The translations under genes and the position numbers were made by a program. Below are positions 36,840-47,819 of a stretch of 64,000 nucleotides of DNA, in pieces (position 1 is the first letter of the stretch; each line of letters starts with the position of its first letter). The notes beneath the pieces were generated by a model. It saw only the letters and a list, made by a program, of their open reading frames with translations. It ran no database searches and was not told where the DNA came from. The stretch comes from Gnetum montanum (lineage: Eukaryota; Streptophyta; Gnetopsida; Gnetales; Gnetaceae): positions 12,129 through 76,128 of the forward strand of contig MNCI01034802.1 in assembly GCA_015680685.1 (NCBI GenBank), in the 5' to 3' direction.

Positions 36840-37175
36840 TACCTTGATATGCATGGAATCCATACAGAGCAGTGCTAGACACCCAGAACTCCATGGTTTA
36901 AACCCTGTACAGCCACTAAAATGGATGCAGGTTTGGTTGGCGTAAGCCATGCGGACCACTCAAAACACCCTAGGTTTCCGAAATAGTGTAAAAAGAAGTG
37001 CCCCGGGGACCCGGGATCGAACCACGTTGTCGGGGAACTTTTCAGCTCTAGCAATGCAACCACTTAGAAAAGCCGTGGAAGGAGCGTGGAGCAAATTACA
37101 TGAAGCCCAGCGAACAAAAAACGTTTGTGTTGCTACAAAAGTTCCTACCTTAGTCGGCTGTGCCATTTTAAGTCC
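36840..37175 (-). mobile_element. Probable tRNA-derived SINE or SINE-like retroposon
   Basis: On the minus strand, GGTTCGATCCC (37023-37013) fits the Pol III B box. About 30 bases upstream lies AAGTGGTTGCATTGCTAGAGC-like sequence at the expected place of an A box. The block is more GC-rich than its flanks. Ends and target duplications were not resolved, so borders are approximate. Overlapping open frames on both strands here are not taken as genes. Confidence 0.4.
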
Positions 37176-37179
37176 CAGG

Positions 37180-39890
37180 TAGTAACACTTTTCCTATCGT
37201 GCACACTACATAAAAAGTCAAACCTCTGCCATCGCACCACCCAGGTACCCATTATCTTTTCTCTTCTTCTTCTGATTTTTTCGTTTTTTCATTGTTATTA
37301 TAAAGATGATAACTCCAAGTTAGAAACTTCTTTTTTATGCTTTCAAGATAAGGCTAAAACATGAAACTTATTATAAATTTACAAAATTATGAAATGGAAT
37401 ATAATGTTCAGCAATTATTAAAATAATTATATAATCATATTGAAAACCTAGACATAAATCACATTTCACACCACCTTGTGATATCATTTACAATATAATC
37501 ATGGTATGTATACTTTATAAATTATAGCTTACAATTAAGATTGTAAGCTTAATCATTTCTAAGATAAAAACTATTAGCATAGAGAATACCTTTGAGAATG
37601 GGATTTATATCAAACTTTTTCAAGAGCAAATGCTTCTTTTAGATCATGGCTAGCCATAACTTTCAAATTTTTCCTTGGGCGTCTTTTTCTTTTTCTTTTT
37701 TGGGAATAGGAAAAGGGTATAGGAAAAATAGAAAAAAAAAATTCAAAATATATGGGAAAGGGTTGGGTAAGGTAGGGTAAGGATCACTAGTGGACCTTAT
37801 TGCACTTACAAACTTATTGCACTACAAATGAAAACAATCCTCTTTTTTTTCTAAGAAGAAACTTCACTCATGATGAAGTTCATTTCTAGGGTAAGAATTC
37901 CAACATGGGTTTGGCCAATTAGCTACACTATCAACAAATAGAATCCTCTTGAAAACTTTGCCTCTAATGAAATTTAACCCTTGTGCATGTGCCTTTAATT
38001 CTAAATTAGGTAGCATCATAGCAAGCGATNTCCCATTTATGGAATTTGACTGGAATGTGCATGAACTCTTGTGATTCATATGACATTCCTTTTTCCTTTG
38101 TTGGATCCTCTAAAAATTTCTAGAATATTATAATGAAGAAGATTAAGAACACACTTTATAAGTGAAAGGACAAGAAGCTTTCAATGGATGGAAAGTATAT
38201 TGTTTACAAGGATATCATCTAAGCAACTTATGTGTACTATTCCTTGTATTGAACATCTAGTAAGACTACATATTATTGCATTAAACAACTTATGCAAAAT
38301 TTCTTTGGAGTAGTAACCACTCAAGAAAGAAGTTATGTTGTGTTTCCTAACATATCTATACTTCTCACAATGACGATGATGGCTCAAACTTGGTAAATTA
38401 TTATAAGCAAATTATTGCCTTATGTGCCAAGTGGATCATAAAGTGCTTAGCTAGTATGGAGCCTTAAAAGCATTCTTTTTTTACTTAGGATATTCAAATT
38501 GTTACTCCTAGAGGTAATGATTCTAGAAAAATATTCATTTTAAAAAGTGGGTTCTTTTTCCTAAAGTTATAATTATCTTAGGTTCTATTATTATAAAACA
38601 CATCCGGAAGACATGGTATGTTATTAGTGACTTTTGGGCTTATAACAATTTCATAGTTCATGCTTTAATGCTTAATAAGATATTTCCTTACTAGTTTCTC
38701 ATTAATATTAAACTAACAACTATTAAGTATTCACATGTTTGAAAGTACATGGTGTAAGCTTGACATTACCTCCCTTTCATCTCTTTCTAGGCATAATTGA
38801 TAGAGTCATTAGTCTAAATGTTATATTCTCTATGCCATTAATGTCTCTAAAATATCCAACTTTTTTGGATCCTTTGCACATTTTAAACAAAACTTTAACT
38901 ATTAAAGATTATAATAATGGTCTTCTTGAATTTTTATTAATCAATGACCATTCAATTTTTCCATTCTAATTAAAGCTTACCAATACTATTATTAGTTCTG
39001 ATACTAGTATTTGCTCAAGATTCAATTATCTATGGAGTGTCAACCATAATGTGTAGTTCTGAAAGTATTGAATTTGAAATATATTGAATGCTCTCACTCA
39101 TTAAAAATTTAAACCTTTTTATTGTATTTGATTTATCAAGGTTTTCCAATTAATATTTGTTGTTGTCATTTGGATGTTCGTGATCCTAGACGTCTTCTTT
39201 GCAATATGGAAGATTTATCCATCTACCACTTTTTTATTTGTTAGCTTACTTAGTGTTTTTGCTCTTGGTGTAGTTTGTGTTTACATGGTTTTGAGTCAAG
39301 GTTGGAGGAAGTTTCATTTCACGATACTCAACTTCAAGGAATTTTTTTTCTTCACACTTGAAGTTACTTTCTTTTCCTTGTTCTTTATGCCATTTGGAAA
39401 TTTAAATATAATATGATATATTATAGAGATTCTTTGACTATTGTTTTCCTTTTGTGTACTCAAGGTGACATCATTCTATAGCTCATGCTTCAACTATAGC
39501 CTTTAATGAATTACAAAAAGTCTTTAGTAGGAAGTGAAATCTAAGAAAGGGTAATGCTTGATCCTTTTGCTACCCTAAAGGAGAGGTTTTTAAGGATTGG
39601 TTATAAAGATGAAAATCTTAAAATGCATCTCTAAAATCGTTAAGCCATTCTTTTTATCTTTTGCTAGAGTTTTACTTTTCTTTGATGCTTTTCTGCTATT
39701 ATACTATACTTGCATGTTAATGAAAGTAAAATCATATTTTATCATGTCTTAGTACACCTAAAACATGTATTAAATAAATAAACTTGTGCCAAAAAATATC
39801 AATATAAGTATCAATAAGTCCAAGTAAAATTAACGTGTCTAATATTTATGGAAGATGGAATGTCTTCTCAACTTATATCCATGTGACTCT
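37180..39890. other. AT-rich intergenic sequence, no gene recognised
   Basis: Several short frames (for example 38739-38969 and 39174-39416 plus) are hydrophobic or low-complexity and show no family motif. An ambiguous base lies at 38030. The segment 39555-39660 is the partner of the diverged direct repeat at 34650. Confidence 0.45.
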
Positions 39891-40135
39891 AGTATAGTTC
39901 CAATTTTATCGTTTTATCATTATTGTTTTGTTCCTTTTGTAAACCTACCCGGAGTATCCCATCAAAGAGTACATGAATGGCCCATATCTTTCTTATCCTA
40001 GTATAGTTCCAATTTTATCGTTTTGTTCCTTTGTAAACCTACCAATTTTATCGTTTTGTTCCTTTGTAAACCTACCGGGAGTATCCCATCAGAAGAGTAC
40101 ATGAATCTGCCCCATATCTTTCTTGCCACTCACTG
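39891..40135 (+). repeat. Short direct duplications upstream of the terpene synthase
   Basis: AGTATAGTTCCAATTTTATC occurs at 39891 and 40001 (110 bases apart), with matching sequence on through GAGTATCCCATCA. Inside the second copy, CAATTTTATCGTTTTGTTCC occurs again 32 bases later (40011 and 40043). Confidence 0.85.
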
Positions 40136-40264
40136 GAATTTTTATCGGGTTGTACAACAAACTGATTTGTTTACGCAGACACTCACTTTCAATTCCCTTC
40201 AAATGAAAGAAGGTGCTCCTGTTTCACATCTTTTTTATTAATTACGATCACTGTTTCTGTCTTT

Positions 40265-40460
40265 TTTTTCTTTTCTTTTTTTTGATCGCGATGTTTTGTC
40301 ATTGGTGGCTGCGGCTTCCAAGAATAAAATAACTCTCCATTTTAAGAGCATGAGGGGTATGTTTTTTCTTTTCTTTTTTTTGATCGCGATGTTTTGTCAT
40401 TGGTGGCTGCGGCTTCCAAGAATAAAATAACTCTCCATTTTAAGAGCATGAGGGGTATGT
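40265..40460 (+). repeat. Near-perfect tandem duplication, 98-bp unit
   Basis: GATCGCGATGTTTTGTCATT starts at 40284 and 40382. The whole unit, including GAATAAAATAACTCTCC and GAGCATGAGGGGTATG, is repeated almost without change, so the duplication is recent. Confidence 0.9.
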
Positions 40461-41290
40461 TTCTGTGCACAGGAGATTCATGATTCCAAATAAATTTTGA
40501 TGAACTGTTCCTGTTGGATTCGGGAGCACCGACAGAAAATCTACAATGAGTGCGTATTTCATAATTTTCAATGAAATTTTTGTCTAAATCTGTATATATA
40601 TATATATATATATTGAAATGGTCGCCTTGCCTTGCCTCGCCTTATATTATTCTGCCTTTTTTCTCAATATTTGCATTGTGCATTAAAATCTTATTTAACC
40701 TCTCCTGCTCTGAATCTTACCAGAAACTTCATTTCATTGTTAAGTGGCCAGCCAGCAATCAAGATGCATGGCATCGGCATGACACAGACCACCTTACCCA
40801 AGATTTCTGAGCACAAATACGAGGCCATCTTCAAGAACAACCTTACACAAAATTGACTACAACGAATATCCAAAAAACAATGGAAATAAGCAGCGACAGA
40901 AACAAAATGAGCACACCAAATGAACGGCCAAGTGCAAAAAAGAAATATAATCATAGAAATGGAAAAAACCTATATATATATATATTTTTTCTCGAAACAC
41001 CCAAAGCATGGTGAAATAGAGATGATAAAACATGGACATGGAAGAGTCCATTGCCATGGACGAATGTCGATTCTGACCCACGTAGCCAATGGCATGCATT
41101 AATACCCCAATCGGGACGGAAAGAGAAATCGCCACTCGTCCATGGCACGCGTTAATACACAGAAAAAGAGTTGTCATTGCTAATCGACAAAAACGCACTC
41201 CAAGCCTCGGTCGTCCGGTAAATTTATATTGCAGCACTGTTGTCATTGAATTCTTGTCTATTTTCAGCATGAGCCGTTCTTCTTCTCATT
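40461..41290. other. Upstream region of the terpene synthase
   Basis: It contains a (TA)n microsatellite near 40594-40612 and a second near 40973-40984. GGCATGCATTAATAC (41091-41105) and GGCACGCGTTAATAC (41144-41158) form a diverged pair 53 bases apart. Open frames on the minus strand at 41270-40857 carry no motif. No separate gene is seen. Confidence 0.5.
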
Positions 41291-41292
41291 TC

Positions 41293-41308
41293 CCAATCGT
41301 TTATAAAA
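41293..41308 (+). promoter_or_regulatory. Candidate core promoter of the terpene synthase
   Basis: A CCAAT word (41293-41297) is followed by TTATAAAAAT with TATAAA at 41302-41307, about 195 bases before the start codon. This is a reasonable TATA box for a 5' untranslated leader of about 170 bases. It is a sequence match only. Confidence 0.4.
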
Positions 41309-41501
41309 ATCACAATCCTCCTTGCGAAACCAGTGTTCCTGTGAAATCAATCAAATACCAGAAGAGCGCCAAGTTAAATACACAGACGGCGTGGTGCAGT
41401 AGAACTCGAGATTACTGAGAAAGCGAAACAAGATGTAGAGAAGTGCCGTCAATAGCAGAGCTGGTGGAAGCCTTGCCTGGTGGAAGACAATTCTTTTGGC
41501 C

Positions 41502-44153
41502 ATGGATGAGCTTTGCAAAAATCAAAGCGTCGCATCGGTGGCTTTTTCATCTTCGTCGGAGAATAATAATAAAACTGAAGCGCGTTTAAGGCATTTCCGT
41601 GATTTTCCTCGTAACGCTTGGAACCATGAGTTTATACAGTCGCTCAACTCCCCTTTCTCGGTAGGTTACCTCCACCCGTTCATGTTTACATGTTTTACTA
41701 ATTGTATTAACCAGTTCCGTTGCTGCTGCTGTTATTTACAGGCGCCTTCATATCTTGTAAGGTCTGAATATATGGTAAAGGATATCAAAAAGCAGCTCAA
41801 TGAAAAGTTTATGCACTGCGGCGGCGTAGCAGATCTAATTACACGTCTTTCAACGGTGAACTCTTTACTTCGCCTCGGCATCGATCGTTATTTCAAACAG
41901 GAAATTGCCGATGCTCTTGACTACGTTTACCGGTACTTCACTTTTGTGAAATTTGCATGTTTAACCCAGCCGTTTGCATAAGTGTTTCATAACGTTTTCT
42001 TTTAAGATACGGATTAACTCTATAATTATAATTGCAAGATTTTGGATTAAACGTGGAGGACACCTTGGCTTGGGATCAAAAGCCGTTAAGCCTGACTTGA
42101 GTACTTCGGCTTTGGCTTTCAAACTGCTGCGCCTTCATAGATATCATAATATCACCCCAGGTTTAACCTGCAAATGAATAAGGCTGTAACAATTTTTTGT
42201 TTTGTTTTTAAATTTTAATCTGCACATCATCATCTCTAAATTTAGAGGTTCAGACTTCAGAGTTTGGACCAAATCCTAATGAAGTTTTTAATCTAATACA
42301 CTGACAGAGAAGTTTCACAAATTTAGACATGGGAAAGGAAGCTTTTTAGATGCAGAAATTAACGTTGATGGAGAAGAGTCAGAAGACCAGGTGCAGAGGA
42401 TAAAAACAACGCTCAATCTCCTTGCAGGAGCGTATATTCAGTTTCCAGGAGAAGACGTTTTGCAAGAGGCTGAGGATTACTCTATTCACTTGTTAACATC
42501 GTGGCTCTCTCACCAGTCACAAACATCCAATGACTATCCGTGCTATTTAGTGGATGAGGTAACTCATTTACCTTTTTGGATTCTAAAGTATCTATATTTC
42601 TGACCAGCAAATTATTTTTGATCAGGTGAAACACGCTTTGAAATATCCATGGTACATGAACAATTCAAGATGGGAAGCAAGAACTTCCATTAACATCTAC
42701 GAAGCAAACCATGCATGGATGCGGTATTTATTGTCTATGTTAATTAATATTTAGCAGCTCCAAAACCTGGAACTTAAATCTGAGTGTAATTTCGTTTTGT
42801 GACAGGGACGAGGGCAACAGGAAATTATTCGACTTTGCCAAGTTAGATTTCAACATTGTGCAGGCATCGCAACAACAGGAGTTACAGCAACTTTCAAGGT
42901 GTGCAGTAGAAAACAAAATTAAAAATTGTCTAATTTTTTATGCCGTTTTTAATTTGGCTGTGGTCTTTTATAAAAGATGGTGGAATGATACCCAAGTATC
43001 AAAGCTGAATATTTATCGACATAGACCTGTGGAAGCGTACGTTGGCACCGCAGTGGGGATCTTCGACCCAAGTCTCTCGGATCTTCGTCTTGCTTTAGCT
43101 AAAACTGTAAAACTTATATATATCATTGATGACACCTACGACAGTTATGCCACATCGCCCGAGATCCCTAAGCTTACAGACGCAATAGCAAAGTAAGAGC
43201 ATATTCATTCGTCACTTAAATACGTAGAGGAATATCTTGATTATGGAATTAATTAAGAAGCATCAAAGTAAGATACCTTTCACTCTTAAATCCAACAGCC
43301 CATTCCTACAGCGTTTTCTGTTTTCCTAGAAATGGCCTCAGAGCTGAATCGCCAGTGTGTGCAGAAGCATGGTAGACATGTTGAAAACTATCTTCCCAAT
43401 ACGGTAAAGACCAAGGATTAGCTATACTGTACTAAGTACTAACAAACATATCATATACCTTGTTAAATTTGATTTTCGCTTAACTATTGCTTTATGAAAA
43501 ATCTTTTTTAGTGGTTGCAAGTGGTGGAAGCTTATGAACAGGAGCTGGCATGGAGGGATAGCACTGGATACGCACCGACGGTGGAGGAGTACCTTAGAAA
43601 TGGTGCCGTGAGCATAGCAATGTGGATTGTCTATGTTACTGGAAAACTTTTTATATGCGACTCGTTACCTGCTCAAGTCCTGCAAAATCCGATTCCATGT
43701 ATGACCAAGTTGGATGAAATATGTGGAAGAAGTTGCAGGCTTCATGACGATATACAAGATTTTGAGGCGAGTGAAAAAACATTTGGGGAAGCTAGATTTA
43801 TATTTTACATGACTCAATATTTTAATTGTTTCTCTGTACCTGATTTTCAGGAGTCTGAGCAAGGTTTAACGGTAGTCGAGTGCTGGCTGAAAGAGCATCC
43901 AGGGTGCAGCAAAGAAGATGGTTTGATACATTTGAAGATGATGCTTCGGGAACATATAAAGCAAATGGCAGAGGCCTATCTTGCAAAAGAAGAAGACAAT
44001 GACGACAGTGAAAATGAAATGTCTGCCAAAAAAGTAGTGCTGGGGATGACCAGGGCATTTCACTTCTTCTATGCCCATGGAGACGGTTTCACCCATGCAA
44101 ATGAGAAATTGAAGAATCAAATTCATCTTCTGCTATTTGAGCCGGTTCTGTAG
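41502..44153 (+). CDS. Terpene synthase, gymnosperm (TPS-d) sesquiterpene type, 10 exons, probably disrupted at exon 8
   Basis: It would cyclise a prenyl diphosphate, likely farnesyl diphosphate in the cytosol, since only about 27 residues precede the N-terminal core and no plastid transit peptide is seen. Exons by eye: 41502-41660, 41742-41932, 42039-42160, 42308-42558, 42626-42723, 42806-42898, 42977-43192, about 43312-43403, 43512-43790, 43851-44153. Most junctions are GT/AG and in phase. Nine introns is the gymnosperm mono-/sesquiterpene pattern. Motifs: RH(x8)W for the RR(x8)W site in exon 1; RHR (43017-43025); DDTYD (43128-43142) for metal binding; DDIQD (43746-43760), a second DDxxD where the NSE motif usually lies. 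There is no gamma domain. Exon 8 lacks the usual RWD...LPEYMK start and has no in-phase acceptor. The ATG at 41502 is chosen because the core starts just after it. Length would be about 600 residues, near the family norm. Confidence 0.85.
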
Positions 44154-44240
44154 GTGACAATGCTTCATCCCAGTGTCTGTTAGATTTTGTTTCTCCATTA
44201 AAAGCTCCCATAAACGAGCTTCAATGGTCAAAGTAGCACA

Positions 44241-44402
44241 GCCTTTGGTAGAGATGGAAGATTAGTAACAATAGCAGTGTCTTATGCATACTGAGCCTTT
44301 GGTAGAGATGGAAGATTACTAACAATAGTAGTGCCTTATGCACATTGAGCCTTTGGTAAGGATGGAACATTGGTAACAATAGCAATGGTCTTATGCATTC
44401 TG
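44241..44402 (+). repeat. Three-copy 54-bp tandem repeat just downstream of the terpene synthase
   Basis: GCCTTTGGTAGAGATGGAAG recurs at 44241, 44295 and (slightly changed) 44349, each followed by GTAACAATAGCA-like and CTTATGCA-like words. It starts 88 bases after the stop codon and may lie in the transcript's 3' end. No clear polyadenylation signal was found between them. Confidence 0.9.
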
Positions 44403-45399
44403 ATCTTATGTGATGTGTTAGATGTTGTGATTGGTAGTTGGAATGGAGGATTGGTAACAATGGTAGTCGTATGGTATGTATTTATGCTTTATATGTCATG
44501 CTTGGTATTTATGCATATGAGCTATGTGGTGATGCTCGATTTGTATTTGGTATATGGATATGATGTATGTATGATGACATTATTAGGGGTTGAACTTTGA
44601 TGTTAAGTCTTCATGTATTAATTATGGGCAGTAGACCCAAGGTTTATTAGTTAGGTTGGGAAGATATTAGTAGACTTATGAAACTTTTCATTTGTAGTAT
44701 AAACATATTTTATATTATATATTTTGTATTTTTATATTTTAAAAAACATAAACATATTTCCTTCTTATTTCTCTTGTTAGGTTCATGTGCATTTTCTTTA
44801 GAAATATTTCTTACTACTATAGTTGATTTTTGATGCTTGTTTTGGACCTATGAATTTGTTTGGAACTTGGATTCGAGCTTGTTGCTATTCTTGGTGCTTA
44901 CATTTCGGAGCCGATGGAACTAGAATAGTCTTCTCTATGTTTTAGACTCTTTGTAGTCATTTTGTACTTTCATGATTATCATATTGATTGGTAGATTTTA
45001 TTTATTTTTTCCTTAGTTCCTTATTTTTAATTCAAATTGTACCCTTGTGTGTATGGGCTTGTAGTACATTTAGATGGATTGGATGTGTTTGATTTCAATT
45101 TGATTATGTATATAAAAATTATATCATTTTGTACTATCTATTTATGATGAATTCAGTATGTGGAAATTGGTGGATGCATGTTTGATGCTTGTTGCATGAG
45201 ATGAAGCTTACTGGAGATTGTAGGGATTCATTATAGCACTTCAGAGTTCTGCCAGGTTTTGTTCATATGATTTTGAGGAATTTGTTAAATTTTTTTGCAC
45301 TTTAGGTTTATGTTGTTATATAGGGCATGGGTCATAATGAACTCATGACTAGGCCATGATAGGGATATTTTACACATGCAAGTTCAAATGCATTGAAGT
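44403..45399. other. AT-rich intergenic sequence, no gene recognised
   Basis: A G/T-rich segment at 44403-44600 keeps a 76-codon frame open, but it is Val/Met/Tyr-biased without motif. Toward 45340 the sequence grades into LTR-like DNA of element D. Confidence 0.4.
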
Positions 45400-45747
45400 G
45401 CAGTGCATGAAAGTAAATTCTATTAAAAGAAACATTAATCTATTCTCAGTGCTACAAGGATTATCAAAACAATTCGTTTTTATTCCTGTCACATTGCTAC
45501 GCTCAAGTACATTAATGCTTGAACAAAGAACTGTACACACTTAGACTTCTTCAATGGGCACTCAAAAAATATTCTAACTTTGGAGAAAATAAACTACAAT
45601 AACTTTGCTACTTTGACTGAAAACTCAAAAATCGACTCAAATCGGGAGCCCAAGTGCTATGTTTATAGGTGTATACCCCCCAACATCAGATACCCAACAT
45701 TGTATCAAGACCCCAACATTGGAACAAATGAAAAACACATTTCATCA
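45400..45747 (-). repeat. Partial 3' LTR of element D
   Basis: In element orientation it begins TGATGAAATG, has repeated CAATGTTGGG words, then CACCTATAAACATAGC as TATA-like site. It aligns with the B LTR, for example GTGCTTGAATAAAGG against 34197 onward. The left part is truncated or too diverged to trace. Confidence 0.65.
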
Positions 45748-47819
45748 TACCCCCATGACTAAATGAAAACTCATTCTTGAGTAAAGAAGAAGAAGAACAA
45801 CTTCTTTACAAAATATTAGGTAGGTATGGGATTATTGACTGACATACAAACTGACTTAGATGGAACATATAGGCTTTGAGTGTCCAAGTGTACAAAGATA
45901 CGATCTTTACAAAATTGGATGTTCATGATAAGAGAAGGGAACACCCTGGATAATAGTAACACCCAACACCTCTTAGTAGAAAAAAAATGAAAGAGAAGAT
46001 CCAATGATCATGAATGATTTTCATTATGTGGTACTGTCACATCATCCTTGGTGAAGATAGTCTTGCTTCAGTTCATGCTTCTCACTACAATCACAATAGA
46101 ATCATGAATTAGTATGCAAAGTGTAACACATAGCTATTAAATGCCTTGTCTCATTGATGGTTACACTTGGATAAGTTTTGACTATGGTAGATTGATTCCT
46201 TTAGTAGTTTTAGTGGGAAGGTTGACAAATAGGGTCAAATAGATAAGCGGTCCATTAAATTTGAAAACGTTTAGCACAAGGAAATATTTGAAGAGGGTGT
46301 AAGAATTTACAACAATAAAAAGAAAAATTCATTCAAAATTGTTGTGAATATGTGCACAATTGGATATCATTGTTGGGATAAACAAAAATAATTTGATTGT
46401 AAGAGTGTTTAAGGGTAAAGAACCTAACTAATCCAAGCAAAAGATATGCAAGTGGGTCCTTCCCAAAGCAAGCACAGGCCTTTTTATGCCCTTGAATAAA
46501 TTCAAACCAAAGAGTTCATGGTCTCCGTGGATGATTAATGATTACAAAAAGTCAAGTACACAAACCCAGAAGAAACTAACTAAGAATTCCAACATATCAA
46601 ACTAGAACATCAAACAAGAACATGCAACTAGTAGTGAGGTGAGACATGGAAAGCATAGATGGATGAGAGAGAGTGAAATGGAGTTCCTGATTAAGGTCAC
46701 ATAAAGCCCCTTGTGGATTTTATGGTTAAATGACTTGGTAAGATCCATCATTAGTCCAGACCAAAACCAACTACATTCAATGACTTTGCATCATCATTCT
46801 AAGACTAATCCATCCCCTAAGACACAAGAGTGCTCCCACAAAATGACCACCATTTCTTATTAGAGAAGAAAAGAGAAGTAAGAAGTGAGGAAGGGCCTTA
46901 GTTAGAGAGGACTAGTCCCATAACTAGTACTTGTAGCCGATTATTATGTCTAAGGGGCGTGCTTTGAATTCCCATATTTTTTTTGAAATGGGAACCACAC
47001 CATGCAAAGATACATTCATTTGTTTTGTCTAAGGGGTGTGCTTTGAATTCTCATCTTCTTATTTTTTCGCTTCTTGATGATAACCACACCATGCAAAGAC
47101 GTATGCATTGATTTTTGTTTAAGAGGTTTGCTTTGAATTCTTATCTTTTTTTTCTCATTTTTTTTCTTAATGAGAAGCACACCATGCAAAGACTTATTCA
47201 ACTTCCTTTTATTGGTTAACATGAAATGGTAAGAAATCCATAAAAACACACATGCACCCAAGCAAATAGAAAGGCATAAAGAATACCAAATCTCCTTAAA
47301 AACACCATGTTCAACCTTTAAATCCTTTCCAATTCCAAAAACTACCAAAGTCACAAATTTATTAAAGTTNTGTTGTGGACTCACTACCTATTGCATGAAA
47401 AAGAAACCATGTCCTAATTATCTATAATGAAATTCAAAGCTAGAACTAGACACCAACAATCAAATAACAAGAAAGTACATACCACCATCAAGCAATGCAT
47501 TACCATTGTACCTAACACTTATTAACAAAAAGTTAGAAAGTCACACAAACACAAAAATAAAATAAAATAAAATAAAATATAACAGAAGATGTAAAATATT
47601 CAAGAAATACCAAATGCAGTAATGATGGTGTAAAAGAAAAATTAGAAAAGATTAATAACATGAAAATAAGAAGATGTAAAATAAAAAATGTGTAAAACAA
47701 ATAACAAGTTGAAAATTTGAGGAGTTGCTTATATGGTTAGCATGGGCAACCATCTCCTCCATGACTAAGTTGAAAGGAGGAGATCCAAAATATGGAGTGT
47801 GGTTGTCCATCCATTGAGG
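45748..47819 (-). other. Element D polypurine tract and 3' non-coding region
   Basis: The minus strand at 45772-45748 reads GAGTTTTCATTTAGTCATGG then GGGTA, identical in pattern to the tract before A's 3' LTR. At 46948-47206 three tandem copies (79-90 bases apart) of a unit with CTAAGGGGTGTGCTTTGAAT and CCACACCATGCAAAGA occur. A has one such unit. Near 47762-47735 AGTCATGGAGGAGATGG repeats the motif that follows A's coding region. The 122-codon frame 47384-47016 runs through these repeats and holds an N (47370); it is not a gene. Confidence 0.6.

Noticed and set aside
40857-41270. 137-codon minus-strand frame upstream of the terpene synthase
   Set aside because: Hydrophobic and Cys-rich with no motif, overlapped by plus-strand frames, and it covers the promoter region; read as a chance frame.
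43822-44126. Minus-strand frames inside the last terpene synthase exon
   Set aside because: Shadows of the real coding strand, which carries the TPS C-terminal motifs.
47016-47384. 122-codon minus-strand frame
   Set aside because: Runs through the tandem-repeated 3' non-coding part of element D and contains an ambiguous base; the repeats explain the open frame.
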